From Rhizobacter sp. Root404 (GTDB lineage: Bacteria > Pseudomonadota > Gammaproteobacteria > Burkholderiales > Burkholderiaceae_C), in assembly GCF_001425865.1 (NCBI RefSeq), contig NZ_LMDS01000004.1, forward strand, positions 127,515 through 191,514: a DNA stretch of 64,000 nt, read 5' to 3'. Below, in pieces: positions 31,299 through 42,616 of the stretch; the first letter of the stretch is position 1, and each line of letters begins with the position of its first letter. Position numbers and translations under genes: made by a program. The notes beneath the pieces are model-generated. The model was not told where the DNA came from, made no database searches, and saw nothing but the letters and a program-made list of their open reading frames with translations.

Positions 31299-32702
31299 AC
31301 GCTCCAACACTTGCTGTCGTGAGAACAGTTCGAGCACCGCATCGAGCGACGGCGTTTGCGCGCGACCGCACACCAGCACTCGCACGGCGTGCGCCAGTTG
31401 CGGCATCTTCAGGCCATGGGCGGCCAGCGTTTCCTTGATGGCCGCGGCGATCGCGGGCCTGGTCCACTCGGCCGCTTCGAGCTTGCCGCGCAGCGTCTGC
31501 ACGGCGGGCTTCACGGCGTCGGTGACGTGCGCCGCGAGGTCGTCGGTCGAGGGCGTCACGTCGGCGAAATACATCGTCAGCCAATCGGCAAGTTCGACGG
31601 TGGTCGCACAGCGGTCCTTGAACAGACCGCAGCGACGCGCCAGCACGTCGTCGATTGCCGCCGCGATGCCGCGTCGCGCGAACTGGGCGGCGACGAGGGG
31701 GGCGAGCGTCGCGTCGTCGGTGTTTTTCAGGTAGTGCGCGTTGACCCACGCCAGCTTGGCCGCATCCCACTGAGCCGGACTCTTCGACAGATGCTCGCCG
31801 TCGAACCACTGCACCATCTGCTCGCGGCTGAACAGTTCCTCGTCGCCATGGCTCCAGCCCAACCGCGCCAGGTAGTTCACCATCGCCTCGGGCAGGTAGC
31901 CGTTCTCCTCGTAGGCCGTGACGCTCACCGCGCCGCGCCGCTTCGAGAGCTTCTGTCCGTCGTCGCCGAGGATCACGGGCAGATGGCCGAACAGAGGCAG
32001 CGGCGCGCCGAGCGCGTTGAAGATGTTGATCTGCCAGGGCGTGTTGTTGACGTGCTCGTCGCCGCGGAAGACGTGCGTGATCGCCATGTCCCAGTCGTCG
32101 ACGACGACGGCGAAGTTGTAGGTCGGCACGCCGAGCGCATCGGGCCCGCCGCCAGCGGCCGGTCGCATGATGATCAGGTCGTCGATCTCGCGGTTGGAGA
32201 TCGTGATGCGGCCCTTCACCAGGTCTTCCCAGCTCACGTCGCCGTCCGGCGGGTTGCAGAAGCGCACGACCGGATCGACGCCGGCCGGCACCGGCGGCAG
32301 CACCTTGCCGGGCTGTGGGCGCCACGTGCCGTCGTAGCGACGCTTCTCGCCACGCGCTTCCTGCGCGGCCTTCATCGCCTCGAGTTCCTCGGGCGTGCAA
32401 TAGCAGCGGTACGCGGTGCCGGCCGCGAGCATCTGCTGCACGACCGCCTGGTAGCGCTCGAGGCGCTGCATCTGGTAGATCGGGCCCTCGTCGTAGTCGA
32501 GACCGAGCCACTGCATGGATGCGAGGATCTGGTCGACCGAATCCTGCGTGGAGCGGGCGACGTCGGTGTCCTCGATGCGCAGCACGAACTGGCCGCCGAA
32601 ATGCCGCGCGTAGGCCCACGAATAGAGCGCGGTGCGGGCCGTGCCGAGGTGCAGGAAGCCCGTAGGCGACGGGGCGATGCGGGTGCGGACGATGGAACTC
32701 AT
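31284..32702 (-). CDS. gltX: Glutamate--tRNA ligase
   Basis: The 472-residue class I synthetase has the HIGH motif as HLGT (18-21), the KMSKS motif as KLSKR (251-255), and a zinc-like Cys segment CYCTPEELE (100-108). It charges tRNA-Glu. The ATG overlaps the metZ stop by one base (TGATG) and has no Shine-Dalgarno sequence of its own, so translation is probably coupled. It is the last protein gene of the long housekeeping block; tRNA-Ala and its own substrate tRNA-Glu follow. Confidence 0.96.
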   Translation of the reverse strand: MSSIVRTRIAPSPTGFLHLGTARTALYSWAYARHFGGQFVLRIEDTDVARSTQDSVDQILASMQWLGLDYDEGPIYQMQRLERYQAVVQQMLAAGTAYRCYCTPEELEAMKAAQEARGEKRRYDGTWRPQPGKVLPPVPAGVDPVVRFCNPPDGDVSWEDLVKGRITISNREIDDLIIMRPAAGGGPDALGVPTYNFAVVVDDWDMAITHVFRGDEHVNNTPWQINIFNALGAPLPLFGHLPVILGDDGQKLSKRRGAVSVTAYEENGYLPEAMVNYLARLGWSHGDEELFSREQMVQWFDGEHLSKSPAQWDAAKLAWVNAHYLKNTDDATLAPLVAAQFARRGIAAAIDDVLARRCGLFKDRCATTVELADWLTMYFADVTPSTDDLAAHVTDAVKPAVQTLRGKLEAAEWTRPAIAAAIKETLAAHGLKMPQLAHAVRVLVCGRAQTPSLDAVLELFSRQQVLERLQSR

Positions 32703-33946
32703 CAGGAGGTCAAGGTGGAGAGGCCGCGTTGCAGGTCGTCGATGACGTCCAGCGGGTGCTCGAGGCCGACCGCCAGACGGACCAGACCCTGGCCGATGCC
32801 GGAAGCGCGGCGCTGGTCTTCGGTGAGGCGCCCGTGCGAGGTTGTCGCCGGGTGCGTGATGATGGACTTGGTGTCGCCCAGGTTGGTCGCGACCGATAGC
32901 ACGCGCGTGCTGTCGAGCACACGGAACGCATTCGCGCGCGCGGCCTCGGGCGAGGCGCCGCGCACGTCGAACGACAACAGCGCCCCGCCCAGTCCGGATT
33001 GCTGGCGCATCGCGAGCGCGTGCTGAGGGTGCGACGCAAGGCCGGGGTAGTACACGCGCTCCACATCGGCCTGCTGCTCGAGCCATTGCGCGACTTGCAG
33101 CGTGTTGGCGCTCTGCGCGCGCATGCGGATGTCGAGCGTTTCCATGCCCTTGAGCAGCACCCAGGCGTTGAACGGGGCGAGCACCATGCCGGCGGTGCGC
33201 ATCACCGGGCCCATCACGTCCTTGATCACCTTGGCCGGGCCCGCCAGCGCCCCGCCCATCACGCGACCCTGGCCATCGAGGTACTTGGTCGCGGCGTGCA
33301 TCACGATATCGGCACCGTGCTCGATCGGACGCTGCAGCGCCGGCGAGCAGAAGGTGTTGTCGACGACGAGCATCGCGCCGGCGTCGTGCGCAATCTCGGC
33401 GAGCGCACGGATGTCGCATACCTCGGTCAGCGGGTTGGTCGGCGTCTCGGCGAACAGCAGCCGCGTGGCCGGGTCGAGCGCAGCGCGCCACGCGCCCAGG
33501 TCGGTCTGCGAGACGAAGGTGGTGCGCACGCCGAACTTCGCGAACTCCTTCGCGAACAGGTTGATCGTCGAGCCGAACACCGAGCGCGAGCAGATCACGT
33601 GGTCACCGGCCTTCAGCAGACCCATGCCGAGCAGCAGGATCGCGCTCATGCCGGTGCTCGTCGCGATCGCTGCTTCGGCGCCCTCCATCGCCGCGAGGCG
33701 GGCCTCGAAGCTGCGCACCGTCGGGTTGCTGGTGCGCGCGTAGGTGAAGTCCTCGGATTCGGCAAAGCGCCGCGCCATCGTCGCGGCATCCGGCTGCACG
33801 AAGGCGCTGCTCAGGAACAGCGCTTCGGAGTTCTCGCCGTGCTGGCTCGGTGCGAGTGCGGTGCGCACCGCGAGCGTCTCGCGGCGCAGGCCCTCGGGCA
33901 GGACCGCGCGCGCGATGCGGCGGCTCTCATCGTCTCGTGTCGTCAT
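32702..33946 (-). CDS. metZ: O-succinylhomoserine sulfhydrylase
   Basis: The 414-residue PLP enzyme of the Cys/Met metabolism family has Lys 221 ([12 protein letters not shown]) as the Schiff-base residue and Tyr 70/Arg 71 ([10 protein letters not shown]) as the phosphate-binding pair from the neighbouring subunit. It makes homocysteine directly from O-succinylhomoserine and sulfide. The metZ assignment rests on the purF-metZ-gltX order usual in beta- and gamma-proteobacteria and on its closing [15 protein letters not shown]. It overlaps purF by 4 nt. Confidence 0.9.
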   Translation of the reverse strand: MTTRDDESRRIARAVLPEGLRRETLAVRTALAPSQHGENSEALFLSSAFVQPDAATMARRFAESEDFTYARTSNPTVRSFEARLAAMEGAEAAIATSTGMSAILLLGMGLLKAGDHVICSRSVFGSTINLFAKEFAKFGVRTTFVSQTDLGAWRAALDPATRLLFAETPTNPLTEVCDIRALAEIAHDAGAMLVVDNTFCSPALQRPIEHGADIVMHAATKYLDGQGRVMGGALAGPAKVIKDVMGPVMRTAGMVLAPFNAWVLLKGMETLDIRMRAQSANTLQVAQWLEQQADVERVYYPGLASHPQHALAMRQQSGLGGALLSFDVRGASPEAARANAFRVLDSTRVLSVATNLGDTKSIITHPATTSHGRLTEDQRRASGIGQGLVRLAVGLEHPLDVIDDLQRGLSTLTS

Positions 33947-35463
33947 GCGGGTTCGCCGTTCTGCAGTGCGAGCCGGGTGCGGTCGTCGCTCTCTTCCTCA
34001 TCGACCTGCGCCTTGCGCTGCTCGGCCATCGCGGTGAAATCGGCGGCGCTCACGTCGCCGGTGATGTAGTGGCCGTCGAAGCACGAGGCCTCGAAGCTGC
34101 GCAGCTTGGGGTTCAACGCGCCGACCACGCGCTTCATCGCGTCGACGTCCTGGTAGATCAGCGCGTCGGCGCCGATGAACTGGCGGATCTCCTCGATCGT
34201 GCGGCCGTGGGCGATCAGCTCCTCGCTGGTCGGCATGTCGATGCCGTAAACGTTCGGGAAGCGCACCGGCGGCGCGGCCGAGGCCATGTAGACCTTGCGT
34301 GCCCCGGCGTCGCGCGCCATCTGCACGATCTCCTTGCTGGTGTTGCCGCGCACGATCGAGTCGTCGACGAGCAGCACGTTGCGGCCCTTGAACTCCACGC
34401 CGATCGCATTCAGCTTCTGGCGCACCGACTTCTTGCGCGCGCCCTGCCCCGGCATGATGAAGGTGCGGCCGACGTAGCGGTTCTTGACGAAGCCCTCGCG
34501 GTACGGCTTGCCGATGCGCTGCGCCAGCTGCATCGCCGACGGCCGGCTCGATTCGGGGATCGGGATCACCACGTCGATCTCGTTCGGCGGGATCGTCGAG
34601 ATCAGCCGCTGCGCGAGCGTCTCGCCCATGTTCAGGCGCGCCTGGTAGACCGAGATGCCGTCCATGATCGAATCGGGACGGGCGAGATACACGTACTCGA
34701 ACATGCACGGGTTCAGGCTCGGGTTCTCGGCGCACTGGCGCGCATGCACGGTGCCTTCGAGATCGATGAACAGCGCCTCGCCGGGCGCCACGTCGCGCAG
34801 CACCTGGTGGCCGGTGCCCTCGATCGCGACCGACTCGCTCGCGACCATCACCTCGCGGCCCTCGGGCCCGACACCCTCGCCCACGCACAGCGGCCGGATG
34901 CCGAACGGATCGCGGAACGCGAGCAGCCCGTGGCCGGCGATCAGCGCGACCACCGCATACGACCCCTTGATGCGCTTGTGCACCGCGCGCACCGCGTCGA
35001 ACACGAGGTCCGGCGTCAGCGGCCGGTCACGCGTCGCGAGCGCGAGTTCATGCGCCACGACGTTGATCAACACCTCGGTGTCGCTGGTGGTGTTGATATG
35101 GCGGCGGTCGATGTCAACCAGTTCCCGCTTCAGCGCGAGCGCGTTGGTCAGGTTGCCGTTGTGCACGAGCACGATGCCGAACGGCGCGTTGACGTAGAAG
35201 GGCTGCGCCTCCTCTTCGCTGTAGGCGTTGCCGGCGGTCGGATAGCGCACCTGTCCGAGACCGACGGTGCCCGGCAGCCCGCGCATGTTGCGGGTGCGGA
35301 ACACGTCGCGGACCATGCCGCGCGCCTTGTGCATGAAGCACTTCGTGCCCTGCATCGTGACGATGCCGGCCGCGTCCTGCCCGCGGTGCTGCAGCAGCAG
35401 CAGCGAGTCGTAGATCAGTTGGTTGACCGCGCCCTTGGAGATGACGCCGACGATGCCGCACAT
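33943..35463 (-). CDS. purF: Amidophosphoribosyltransferase
   Basis: The 506-residue enzyme makes phosphoribosylamine from PRPP and glutamine, the first step of purine synthesis. Cys 2 (MCGIVG) becomes the N-terminal nucleophile of the glutaminase domain. The C-terminal half is a phosphoribosyltransferase with the PRPP loop [14 protein letters not shown]. The cvpA-purF neighbourhood is the usual one. Confidence 0.96.
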   Translation of the reverse strand: MCGIVGVISKGAVNQLIYDSLLLLQHRGQDAAGIVTMQGTKCFMHKARGMVRDVFRTRNMRGLPGTVGLGQVRYPTAGNAYSEEEAQPFYVNAPFGIVLVHNGNLTNALALKRELVDIDRRHINTTSDTEVLINVVAHELALATRDRPLTPDLVFDAVRAVHKRIKGSYAVVALIAGHGLLAFRDPFGIRPLCVGEGVGPEGREVMVASESVAIEGTGHQVLRDVAPGEALFIDLEGTVHARQCAENPSLNPCMFEYVYLARPDSIMDGISVYQARLNMGETLAQRLISTIPPNEIDVVIPIPESSRPSAMQLAQRIGKPYREGFVKNRYVGRTFIMPGQGARKKSVRQKLNAIGVEFKGRNVLLVDDSIVRGNTSKEIVQMARDAGARKVYMASAAPPVRFPNVYGIDMPTSEELIAHGRTIEEIRQFIGADALIYQDVDAMKRVVGALNPKLRSFEASCFDGHYITGDVSAADFTAMAEQRKAQVDEEESDDRTRLALQNGEPA

Positions 35464-35499
35464 GATTTGATGCCTTGGTTCAGCGCGCCGAGCGAGTCG

Positions 35500-36009
35500 T
35501 CATGCTGTCGAAGAAGAAGGTGAAGAAGGAACCTCGTTGGTGAACACCGGACGCAGTTCATGCACCACGGCATTCAGCCACGCGACGCCTTGCGAACTCT
35601 GCCATGCCGGTGATCGCCCCCACGGCGAGATGCCGACCACCGTCGCGACGATCAGCAGCACGACGAGCCCGCGCACGAAGCCGAAGCCGGCGCCCAGCAA
35701 TCGATCGAGCGGGCTGAGCGGCGTCGCGCGGATCAGCGCGCGCACCAGCCGGGCGCCGATGCTCCAGACCACGAGCGCGACCAGGAACACGCAGGCGAAG
35801 GTGACGACGTAGTTCAGCATCGACCCGGGCGCGCCGATGTGGATGTACGCCACAAACATCGGCGTGAGCCACAGGCCGACGAAGTAGGCGACGAACCAGC
35901 CGACCAGCGACAACAACTCGAACACGACCCCGCGCATCAGGCCGACGAGCACCGACAGCAGCAGGAACGCCGCCAGACCGATGTCCACCCAGCCGAGCTC
36001 GATGTTCAC
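35500..36009 (-). CDS. cvpA: CvpA family membrane protein
   Basis: The 169-residue protein has four membrane helices and the CvpA features WVDIGLAAFLLLSVLVGLMRGVVFELLSL and a later PLSPLDRLLGAGFGFVRG. In E. coli CvpA is needed for colicin V export and bile resistance; its basic role is not clear. It lies 36 nt before purF and 7 nt after the SPOR-domain gene, so it is probably cotranscribed. Confidence 0.93.
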   Translation of the reverse strand: MNIELGWVDIGLAAFLLLSVLVGLMRGVVFELLSLVGWFVAYFVGLWLTPMFVAYIHIGAPGSMLNYVVTFACVFLVALVVWSIGARLVRALIRATPLSPLDRLLGAGFGFVRGLVVLLIVATVVGISPWGRSPAWQSSQGVAWLNAVVHELRPVFTNEVPSSPSSSTA

Positions 36010-36016
36010 CGGCGCC

Positions 36017-36748
36017 TCAGAGGGTCAGCACGACGGCGGTCAGGCCGGCGGCCTTGGCCTTGGCCAGCGCCTTGGCCGCTTCGTCGCGTGAAGCGAACGG
36101 GCCGACGCGCACGCGAATGCGGTTGCCGGACGGCGTGCTGGCGACCTGCGTGTAGGTCTTCAGCCCGAGCTTCTCGGCCTTGACGCGGGTCTCGCGCGCC
36201 GCGGCCGCGTCGGCGAACGCACCGACCTGCACGACGAAGCGCCCTGCGTCGGCCGCCGTCGGCTTCGGCTCTTCCTTGGGCGCGGGCTTGGCGGCGGCTT
36301 TCGGCTCGGGCTTGGGCTCCGTCTTGGGTTCCGGCTTCGACTCGGGCTTGACCTCGACGGGCTTGGGTGCGGGCGCCGCAGCGGGCGCGACGGTGCGCCC
36401 TGCTTCCTCGCGCGTTTCCGTGATGACGTCGTTGGACGACGTCGCGACCGGTGCGGGCGCGACAGCGGACGCCGGGGCGGTCACGACCGGCGCCTTCGAC
36501 GGCATCACCAGCGGCGGCGCGCCTTCCTTGCGCGGGACCTCGATCGGGATGTCGACCGGGATCGGCCGCGGCTGCGTCTCGAACACCAGCGGAAAGCCGA
36601 CGATGCCGATCACCACCAGCACCGCGGCGCCAATCAGCCGCTGGCGGGCACGCACTCGCGCCTGCTGGACCGCGTCGGCGGTATCGCTCGCTGCGCTGCT
36701 GGTTGCCGCAGTGTCGGTGCGGCGCTTGAAAACGGACAGCAAACCCAT
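36017..36748 (-). CDS. dedD: SPOR-domain protein (DedD-like)
   Basis: The 243-residue protein has a short cytoplasmic N-terminus, one membrane helix (about residues 37-55) and a long periplasmic linker rich in Pro, Lys, Glu and Ala with repeated PKPEPK units. A C-terminal SPOR domain follows (about 168-243: FVVQVGAFADAAAA ... RVRVGPFASRDEA). SPOR domains bind denuded glycan at the septum, so a cell-division role is likely. The folC-dedD-cvpA-purF order is conserved. A 117-nt gap to folC holds nothing I recognise. Confidence 0.88.
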   Translation of the reverse strand: MGLLSVFKRRTDTAATSSAASDTADAVQQARVRARQRLIGAAVLVVIGIVGFPLVFETQPRPIPVDIPIEVPRKEGAPPLVMPSKAPVVTAPASAVAPAPVATSSNDVITETREEAGRTVAPAAAPAPKPVEVKPESKPEPKTEPKPEPKAAAKPAPKEEPKPTAADAGRFVVQVGAFADAAAARETRVKAEKLGLKTYTQVASTPSGNRIRVRVGPFASRDEAAKALAKAKAAGLTAVVLTL

Positions 36749-36865
36749 GCGATGCGAGTTCCAGTGAGGGCCTGAGATGAGCGGGCGAGGTTGCCCCGTC
36801 GCGCGGCATGCGCCATGACCGCGCAGGCGCCTCGATCGACGGACTTCGAGCCGCCTGCGCAGCCC

Positions 36866-38187
36866 TCAGACCGCGTGTTGTCCCGTCAGACGGGGCACGC
36901 CGTCTGCGAGCACGCCACCGACGGTGTTGAACGATCCAAAGACGACGATTCTATCAGCGGGGTCGGCCGCAGCCAGGGCTGCCGCGAGCGCTTCCTTCGG
37001 GCTCCCGTGGGTCCGGACCGTCACCGGGCCGGGGCCGGCGAGCCCCAGCGCCGCATGCTTCGCGGCCAGCTGCGCAGCCGTCGCGGCGCGCGGCAGCGGC
37101 AGGTCGGTGAAGTGCCAATGATCGACCAGCGGCGCCATGCGCTTGAGCAGCGCGTCGACGTCCTTGTCCGCCATCACGCCGAACACCGCATGGGTGCGGG
37201 GGAAGAAGCCCATCTGGTCGAGGTTCTGCGCCAGCGTGGCGACCGCGTGCGGGTTGTGCGCGACGTCGAGCACCAGCGTCGGCTGGCCGGCGACGATCTG
37301 GAACCGGCCCGGCAGTTCGACCGTGGCGAAGCCCTGCCGCACCGCCTGCGCGGTGATCGGCACGCGTCCCCGCAATGCCTCGAACGCGGCGAGCACGCCG
37401 GCCGCATTGAGCAACTGGTTCGCGCCGCGCAGCGCCGGATAGCCCAGCCCGTTGTAGCGGCGCGTGCGTCCGGTCCAGTTCCACTGCTGCTTGTCGCCGC
37501 CGAAGCTGAAATCGCGCCCGACCAGCCACAGGTCGGCGCCGACGCGTGCGGCAGTGTCCACCAGGCTCTGCGGCGGCCGCGGGTCGCTGACGATCACCGG
37601 CGCGCCGGCGCGCATGATCCCGGCCTTCTCGATCGCGATCGTCTCGCGGTCGGGCCCGAGGAACTCGGCATGGTCGATGTCGATGCTGGTGATGATCGCG
37701 CAGTCGGCATCGAACGCGTTGACGGCGTCGAGCCGACCGCCCATGCCCACTTCGAGGATCGCGAGGTCGAGCGGCTGTTGCGACAGCAGGCGGAAGATCG
37801 CCAGCGTCGTGAACTCGAAGTACGTCAGCGCCGTATCGCCGCGCGCCTGCTCGACGGCCTCGAAGTGCGGCAACAGCGCTGCCGCATCGACCATCGTGCC
37901 GTTGACGCGGCAACGCTCCTCGAAGTGCACCAGGTGCGGCTTCGAGTAGAGCCCGACGCGGTAGCCAGCCGCCAGCGCGATCGCCTCCAGCATCGCGCAG
38001 GTCGATCCCTTGCCGTTGGTGCCCGCCACGGCGATCACGGGCATCGCGAAATGGAGGCCCAGGCGCTCGCGGACGCGGCGCACGCGCGCCAGCGTCATGT
38101 CGATCTCTTTCGGGTGCAGGCGCAGGCAGTGCGCCAGCCAGTCGGCGAGCGTGCGCGGCGGCACGCCCGCCGGGTCGGATGCGGGCA

Positions 38188-38188
<1 letters not shown>
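36866..38188 (-). CDS. folC: Bifunctional folylpolyglutamate synthase/dihydrofolate synthase
   Basis: The 440-residue Mur-ligase-family enzyme has the ATP loop GTNGKGST (56-63) and the folate-family segments MGGRLDAVNAFD and LDVAHNPHAV. It adds glutamate to dihydropteroate and to folates. Its ATG overlaps the accD stop by one base, which couples the two. Confidence 0.95.
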
Positions 38189-39060
<872 letters not shown>

Positions 39061-39070
39061 GGCGGTCCTT

Positions 39071-39868
39071 TCAGGAATCTAGCGCGGCGCGGATCTCGCC
39101 GATGAAGCGGCCCGCGGCAGTGGCGACATTCTCGCGCGTCTGCGTTTCCAGCAATTGCACCAGGGCGGTGCCGATCACGACGGCGTCCGACACGGCGGCC
39201 ACGGCCTGCGCCGTCTTCGCGTCGCGGATGCCGAAGCCGACGCCGACCGGCAGCTTCACGAACGTCTTGATGCGCGGCACCGCCGCCGCCACCGCGGCGG
39301 TGTCGAGGTTCCCGGCGCCTGTCACGCCCTTCAGCGACACGTAGTAGACGTAGCCGCTGGCGATCCGACCGACCTGCGCCATCCGCGTTTCGGTCGAGGT
39401 GGGCGCGAGCAGGAAGATCAGATCGATCCCCTGGGCACGCAGCTTCGCAGCGAAATCCTCGCACTCTTCGGGCGGGTAGTCGACCACCAGCACGCCATCG
39501 ACGCCCGCCCCCTTGGCGTCGGCCACGAACCGGTCGACGCCGTAGCGCTCGACCGGATTCGCATAGCCCATCAGCACGACGGGCGTGGTGTCGTTCGTCT
39601 TGCGGAAGCCGCGCACGAAGTCCAGCACCTGCGGCATACCGATGCCGCGCGCCAGCGCGCGCTCGCCGGCCTTCTGGATCACCGGGCCGTCGGCCATCGG
39701 GTCGGAGAACGGCACGCCGAGTTCGATCACGTCGGCGCCCGCGCTCGCCATGGCCAGCATGATGTCGACCGTGGCGTCGCCGAACGGGTCGCCCGAGGTG
39801 ACGTACGGGATCAGCGCCTTGCGGCCGCTCGCCTGCAGCGCATCGAAGGTGGTCTTGATGCGGCTCAT
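39071..39868 (-). CDS. trpA: Tryptophan synthase alpha chain
   Basis: The 265-residue TIM-barrel enzyme cleaves indole-3-glycerol phosphate. Catalytic Glu 49 and Asp 60 ([17 protein letters not shown]) sit at the canonical numbers, and the phosphate-binding VGFGIRD follows late in the chain. The ATG overlaps the trpB stop by 4 nt (ATGA). Confidence 0.97.
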   Translation of the reverse strand: MSRIKTTFDALQASGRKALIPYVTSGDPFGDATVDIMLAMASAGADVIELGVPFSDPMADGPVIQKAGERALARGIGMPQVLDFVRGFRKTNDTTPVVLMGYANPVERYGVDRFVADAKGAGVDGVLVVDYPPEECEDFAAKLRAQGIDLIFLLAPTSTETRMAQVGRIASGYVYYVSLKGVTGAGNLDTAAVAAAVPRIKTFVKLPVGVGFGIRDAKTAQAVAAVSDAVVIGTALVQLLETQTRENVATAAGRFIGEIRAALDS

Positions 39869-41130
39869 TTCGGCCCCTTCACGATCGCGTCGCCGCCCTT
39901 GGCCGACTGCCCCTGGCACGATGGGCGGCAGAAGAAGTCGGCCCCCGACAGGTCGGCGATCGTCCCGATGTCCTTGTCGCCGCGGCCGGACAGGTTGACC
40001 AAAAGGTGCTGGTCGGACCGCATCGTCGGCGCCAGCTTCATCGCATACGCCACGGCGTGCGCCGACTCGAGCGCCGGGATGATGCCTTCGGTGCGGCACA
40101 GGCGGTGAAACGCATCGAGCGCTTCCTGGTCGGTGATGCCGACGTACTCGGCGCGGCCGATGTCCTTCAGGTAGGCGTGCTCCGGGCCAACGCCCGGGTA
40201 GTCGAGCCCGGCGGAGATCGAATGGGTCTCGGTGATCTGGCCGTTCGCGTCCTGCAGCAGGTAGGTGCGGTTACCGTGCAGCACGCCTGGCGAGCCTTTG
40301 GTGAGCGACGCCGAATGCTTGCCGCTCTCCAGGCCCTGCCCCGCCGCCTCGACGCCGATCAGGCGCGTGCCGGCATGGTCGATGTACGGGTAGAAGATGC
40401 CCATCGCGTTGCTGCCGCCGCCGACGCAGGCGATCACGGCATCGGGCTGGCGGCCGATCATCTCGGGCATCTGCACCAGGCACTCGTCGCCGATCACGCG
40501 CTGGAAGTCGCGCACCATCGTCGGGTACGGGTGCGGGCCCGCCACCGTGCCGATGATGTAGAAGGTGTTCTCGACGTTGGTGACCCAGTCGCGCAACGCC
40601 TCGTTCAGCGCGTCCTTCAGCGTCTTGGAGCCACTCTCGACCGGCACCACCGTCGCGCCGAGCAGGTTCATGCGGTAGACGTTCGGCGACTGGCGCTTCA
40701 CGTCCTCGCTGCCCATGTAGACCACGCACTCCAGGCCGTAGCGTGCGCAGATCGTCGCGGTCGCCACGCCGTGCTGGCCGGCGCCGGTCTCGGCGATCAC
40801 GCGCGGCTTGCCCATGCGGCGCGCAAGCATCGCCTGGCCGATCGTGTTGTTGACCTTGTGCGCGCCGGTGTGGTTCAGGTCCTCGCGCTTCAGGAAGATC
40901 TGCGCGCCGCCGAGTTCGCGGCTCATGCGCGCCGCGTGGTAGATCGGGCTCGGGCGGCCGACGAAGTGCTTCAGTTCGTATTGGAATTCCGCGAGGAACG
41001 CCGGGTCGTTCTGGACGTCGGCATAGGCGCGCTTGAGTTCATCGAGCGCATGCACCAGCGTTTCGGCGACGAAGCTGCCGCCATAGGGGCCGAAGTGGCC
41101 CGAGGCATCGGGTTGTTGGTAGTTCGACAT
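39865..41130 (-). CDS. trpB: Tryptophan synthase beta chain, with Cys-containing C-terminal tail
   Basis: The 421-residue PLP enzyme joins indole and serine. The Schiff-base residue is Lys 92 ([10 protein letters not shown]), and the phosphate loop GGGSNAMG is present. After the usual end ([11 protein letters not shown]) it carries about 25 extra residues, including [10 protein letters not shown], that resemble a small metal- or disulfide-type Cys pair. The ATG at 41130 gives the standard N-terminus. It follows trpF by 19 nt. Confidence 0.96.
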   Translation of the reverse strand: MSNYQQPDASGHFGPYGGSFVAETLVHALDELKRAYADVQNDPAFLAEFQYELKHFVGRPSPIYHAARMSRELGGAQIFLKREDLNHTGAHKVNNTIGQAMLARRMGKPRVIAETGAGQHGVATATICARYGLECVVYMGSEDVKRQSPNVYRMNLLGATVVPVESGSKTLKDALNEALRDWVTNVENTFYIIGTVAGPHPYPTMVRDFQRVIGDECLVQMPEMIGRQPDAVIACVGGGSNAMGIFYPYIDHAGTRLIGVEAAGQGLESGKHSASLTKGSPGVLHGNRTYLLQDANGQITETHSISAGLDYPGVGPEHAYLKDIGRAEYVGITDQEALDAFHRLCRTEGIIPALESAHAVAYAMKLAPTMRSDQHLLVNLSGRGDKDIGTIADLSGADFFCRPSCQGQSAKGGDAIVKGPK

Positions 41131-41149
41131 GATGAAAGATTCGGATTGA

Positions 41150-41797
41150 TCAGGCGGGCGATGCGGCACTGCGGGCATCGGCCTCGCGCACTGCATCGCA
41201 GAACCGGCGGATCGCGACGGCATCCTTGATGCCTTTCGCGGACTCCACGCCGGAGCTGACGTCAACGGCCCACGGCCGCAGCGTCTGGATGCCTTGGATC
41301 ACATTTCCGGCATGCAACCCACCAGACAAAACGACTGGAAGGGGCACGTCGGAGGGAATGAGCGACCAATCGAAAACCTTTCCACCGCCGCCATAACCGT
41401 CGACATGCGCGTCGAGCAGGAGGGCTTGGGCCTGTGTGAACCGGGAGGCGAAGTCTAGCAAATCGAAGCCTGCGGTCATGCGGGCCGCGCGCAGATAGGG
41501 CCGCCCGGCGCGGGCGCAGTCCTGCGGGCTCTCATCGCCATGGAACTGCGGCAGCAGCGCCGGAATCGCCGCGGTGGCCGCCGCGATGTCGGCGTCCGAC
41601 GCGTTGACAAACAGGCCCACGGGCGTCACGAAAGGTGGCAACCGCCGCGCCAGCACCTCGGCGCGGGCCAGGTCAATGTGGCGTGCGCTGCGGGCGTAGA
41701 AGACGAAGCCGATCGCGTCGGCGCCCGCCTCGACGGCCGCGTCGACATCGGCTTCGCGGGTCAGGCCGCAGATCTTGATTCGGGTGCGCTGGTTCAT
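41150..41797 (-). CDS. trpF: Phosphoribosylanthranilate isomerase
   Basis: The 215-residue TIM barrel has the family start [11 protein letters not shown] with its catalytic Cys, then [17 protein letters not shown] with the catalytic Asp, [13 protein letters not shown] and DVSSGVES for phosphate binding. It lies 11 nt after truA and leads into trpB and trpA. The other trp genes are outside the window. Confidence 0.96.
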   Translation of the reverse strand: MNQRTRIKICGLTREADVDAAVEAGADAIGFVFYARSARHIDLARAEVLARRLPPFVTPVGLFVNASDADIAAATAAIPALLPQFHGDESPQDCARAGRPYLRAARMTAGFDLLDFASRFTQAQALLLDAHVDGYGGGGKVFDWSLIPSDVPLPVVLSGGLHAGNVIQGIQTLRPWAVDVSSGVESAKGIKDAVAIRRFCDAVREADARSAASPA

Positions 41798-41808
41798 GGT
41801 CGTGTGGG

Positions 41809-42594
41809 TCACGGCAACCAGTCGAGCACCGGCGTGCGCTGCGGGATGTCGTGGACGGGATCGTAGTACGGCCCGACGAAGTAGAGGCCATCCGCCGGAA
41901 AGGTCGGTGCCGCCCGGCTGCGGTCGCGTCCTGCGAGCACCGCCGCCAGCCACGCGCCGTCCCGCGTACCGGATCCGACGGCAAGGAGCGCACCCATCAG
42001 GTTGCGCACCATGTGATGCAGGAACGCATTGGCGTCGAATTCGAAGCGCCAGTAGGCACCTCGGCGGGTGAGCGCGATCGAGCGGATCGTCTTGACCGGT
42101 GTCGGCGCCTGACACTCCGACGAGCGGAACGCGCTGAAGTCGTGTTCGCCGAGCAGCAAGGCCGCGGCCGCTTCCATGCGCGCGCCATCGAGCGGACGAA
42201 AGCTCCAGCCGACGGAACCGGCCTCGACCGCCGGGCGCACCGCCGACTCGAGCAGCACGTAGACGTAGCGCCGGCCCAGCGCTGCGTAGCGGGCGTGGAA
42301 GGTCTCGTCGTCGAAGCGCCGGCACCATTGCACCGCGATGTCCGGCGGCAGGAAGCGGTTGGTGCCGCGCACCCACGACGATTCGGCACGCTCGATCGGC
42401 GTGTCCAGGTGCACGACCTGGTTCAGCGCGTGGACGCCGGTGTCGGTGCGGCCCGCGCAGACGGTGCGCAGCGGCACGTCGGCAAAACGGCCCAGCGCGT
42501 GCTCGAGCCGATCCTGCACCGTCTGACCGTCCGGCTGGCTCTGCCAGCCGCGGTAAGCCTGGCCGCGGTAGGCGACGCCGAGCACCACCCTCAC
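41809..42594 (-). CDS. truA: tRNA pseudouridine(38-40) synthase
   Basis: The 261-residue enzyme has catalytic Asp 51 in [11 protein letters not shown], the signature of TruA. It modifies uridines 38-40 in the anticodon arm. The start is GTG at 42594. It follows fimV by 22 nt. Confidence 0.95.
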   Translation of the reverse strand: MRVVLGVAYRGQAYRGWQSQPDGQTVQDRLEHALGRFADVPLRTVCAGRTDTGVHALNQVVHLDTPIERAESSWVRGTNRFLPPDIAVQWCRRFDDETFHARYAALGRRYVYVLLESAVRPAVEAGSVGWSFRPLDGARMEAAAALLLGEHDFSAFRSSECQAPTPVKTIRSIALTRRGAYWRFEFDANAFLHHMVRNLMGALLAVGSGTRDGAWLAAVLAGRDRSRAAPTFPADGLYFVGPYYDPVHDIPQRTPVLDWLP

Positions 42595-42616
42595 GAGGGC
42601 GCCCCGCCGCCGCCGG

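Noticed and set aside
36250..36370. PKPEPK repeats as a DNA repeat element
   Set aside because: They form the periplasmic linker of the SPOR protein and are short imperfect codon repeats.
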